A DNA stretch of 64,000 nucleotides from Martinezella hainanensis (GTDB lineage Bacteria; Pseudomonadota; Alphaproteobacteria; Rhizobiales; Rhizobiaceae): contig NZ_FMAC01000004.1 of assembly GCF_900094555.1 (NCBI RefSeq), positions 124,001 to 188,000 of the forward strand. Direction: 5' to 3'. Numbering within the stretch: the stretch's first letter is position 1; each line of letters starts with the position of its first letter. Positions 63,722 through 64,000 of this stretch are shown here, piece by piece. Under the pieces are notes generated by a model. It saw only the letters and a list, made by a program, of their open reading frames with translations. It was not told the origin of the DNA and made no database searches. The position numbers were made by a program, and so were the translations under genes.

Positions 63722-64000
63722 TCGGTCGGCTGCTGAACGCAGTCGCCGCCTCGCGGGCTTCGGACGGTACTCGGTGCGATAGAAGGTGCAAGGAAGTCCT
63801 GCGTGGGATTCAGTTGCCAATCCGCAAAGGGTGGATTGGCAAAGAGAGCCACCGAATCCGTGGATATGGGTGCTTGGCAAGCCGAAAACGGCTGGCCGGG
63901 CGCGCAGGCTCCGGCCTTTATCAGGTCGTCGGCGGAGGCCTGGTCGGTCATCAGCCTGATTTTCATCGCTTCATCCGGTGTAATCAGCCGTATAGAACTC
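63722..64000 (-). other. Open minus-strand frame running off the window edge
   Basis: On the minus strand the frame is open from the window edge with IRLITPDEAMKIRLMTDQAS, ADDLIKAGACAPGQPFSACQ and FANPPFADWQLNPTQDFLAP. This stretch looks protein-like, but the frame then runs antisense to the small coiled-coil gene and becomes Ser-rich and random. It may be the 3' part of a gene that starts beyond the window, perhaps with a late frameshift. It was not called as a gene. Confidence 0.3.

Overview
The window is chromosomal DNA of an alphaproteobacterium of the Rhizobium/Agrobacterium lineage, most probably a Rhizobium. The evidence is the gene order obgE-proB-proA-nadD ... rsfS-rlmH-envC-ctpA next to rplU-rpmA, the high GC of the core genes, two copies of a palindromic intergenic element of the RIME type, an alpha-r14-like small RNA, and PrsD/PrsE-type secretion and rhizobial-style surface polysaccharide genes. 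The species cannot be fixed from the sequence alone.

Region 1 (1-15.1 kb) is conserved housekeeping: ctpA (cut by the window edge), envC, rlmH and rsfS, then a molybdate block (a ModE-like regulator converging on modABC), an anti-Shine-Dalgarno small RNA, nadD, proA, proB, obgE, two GNAT acetyltransferases, rpmA, rplU, tRNA-Ser(CGA) and a cupin. Region 2 (15.1-22.1 kb) holds self-contained regulator/target pairs: an HxlR regulator with a haloalkane-dehalogenase-like hydrolase, a flavin reductase behind a 30-bp palindrome, and a TetR/TetA pair with twin operators. A DUF1003 membrane protein and a PhyH-like dioxygenase follow.

Region 3 (22.2-26.7 kb) is the most interesting locus. Two paralogous secreted four-cysteine DUF2282 peptides are followed by a DUF692/MNIO enzyme, its DUF2063 partner and a DoxX membrane protein. 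Divergent from them lie an ECF sigma factor (SigF-like) and its DUF1109/NrsF anti-sigma factor. This is the layout of a bufferin-type metallophore RiPP operon under sigma/anti-sigma control. The same promoter pattern, GTAAC-N17-CGTAG, lies in front of both transcription units.

Region 4 (26.9-58.5 kb) is an accessory island. It starts at tRNA-Gln(CTG) with a truncated integrase and is littered with IS66, IS3, IS110 and ISL3 remnants. It carries O-antigen/capsule genes: an intact Wzm/Wzt exporter and a second decayed wzm, several large glycosyltransferases, gmd-rmd for GDP-6-deoxyhexose and rmlBDAC for dTDP-L-rhamnose. A serralysin-like RTX protease with its own PrsD/PrsE type I exporter follows, then a decayed VirD4/TraG coupling-protein gene. 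Several island genes are visibly AT-richer than the flanks, in keeping with acquisition by transfer.

Region 5 (58.7-63.3 kb) returns to high-GC DNA with more envelope polysaccharide genes: an O-antigen ligase-like protein, an initiating sugar transferase, an NAD-dependent epimerase/reductase and a nucleotide-sugar dehydrogenase. The last 0.7 kb is unresolved.
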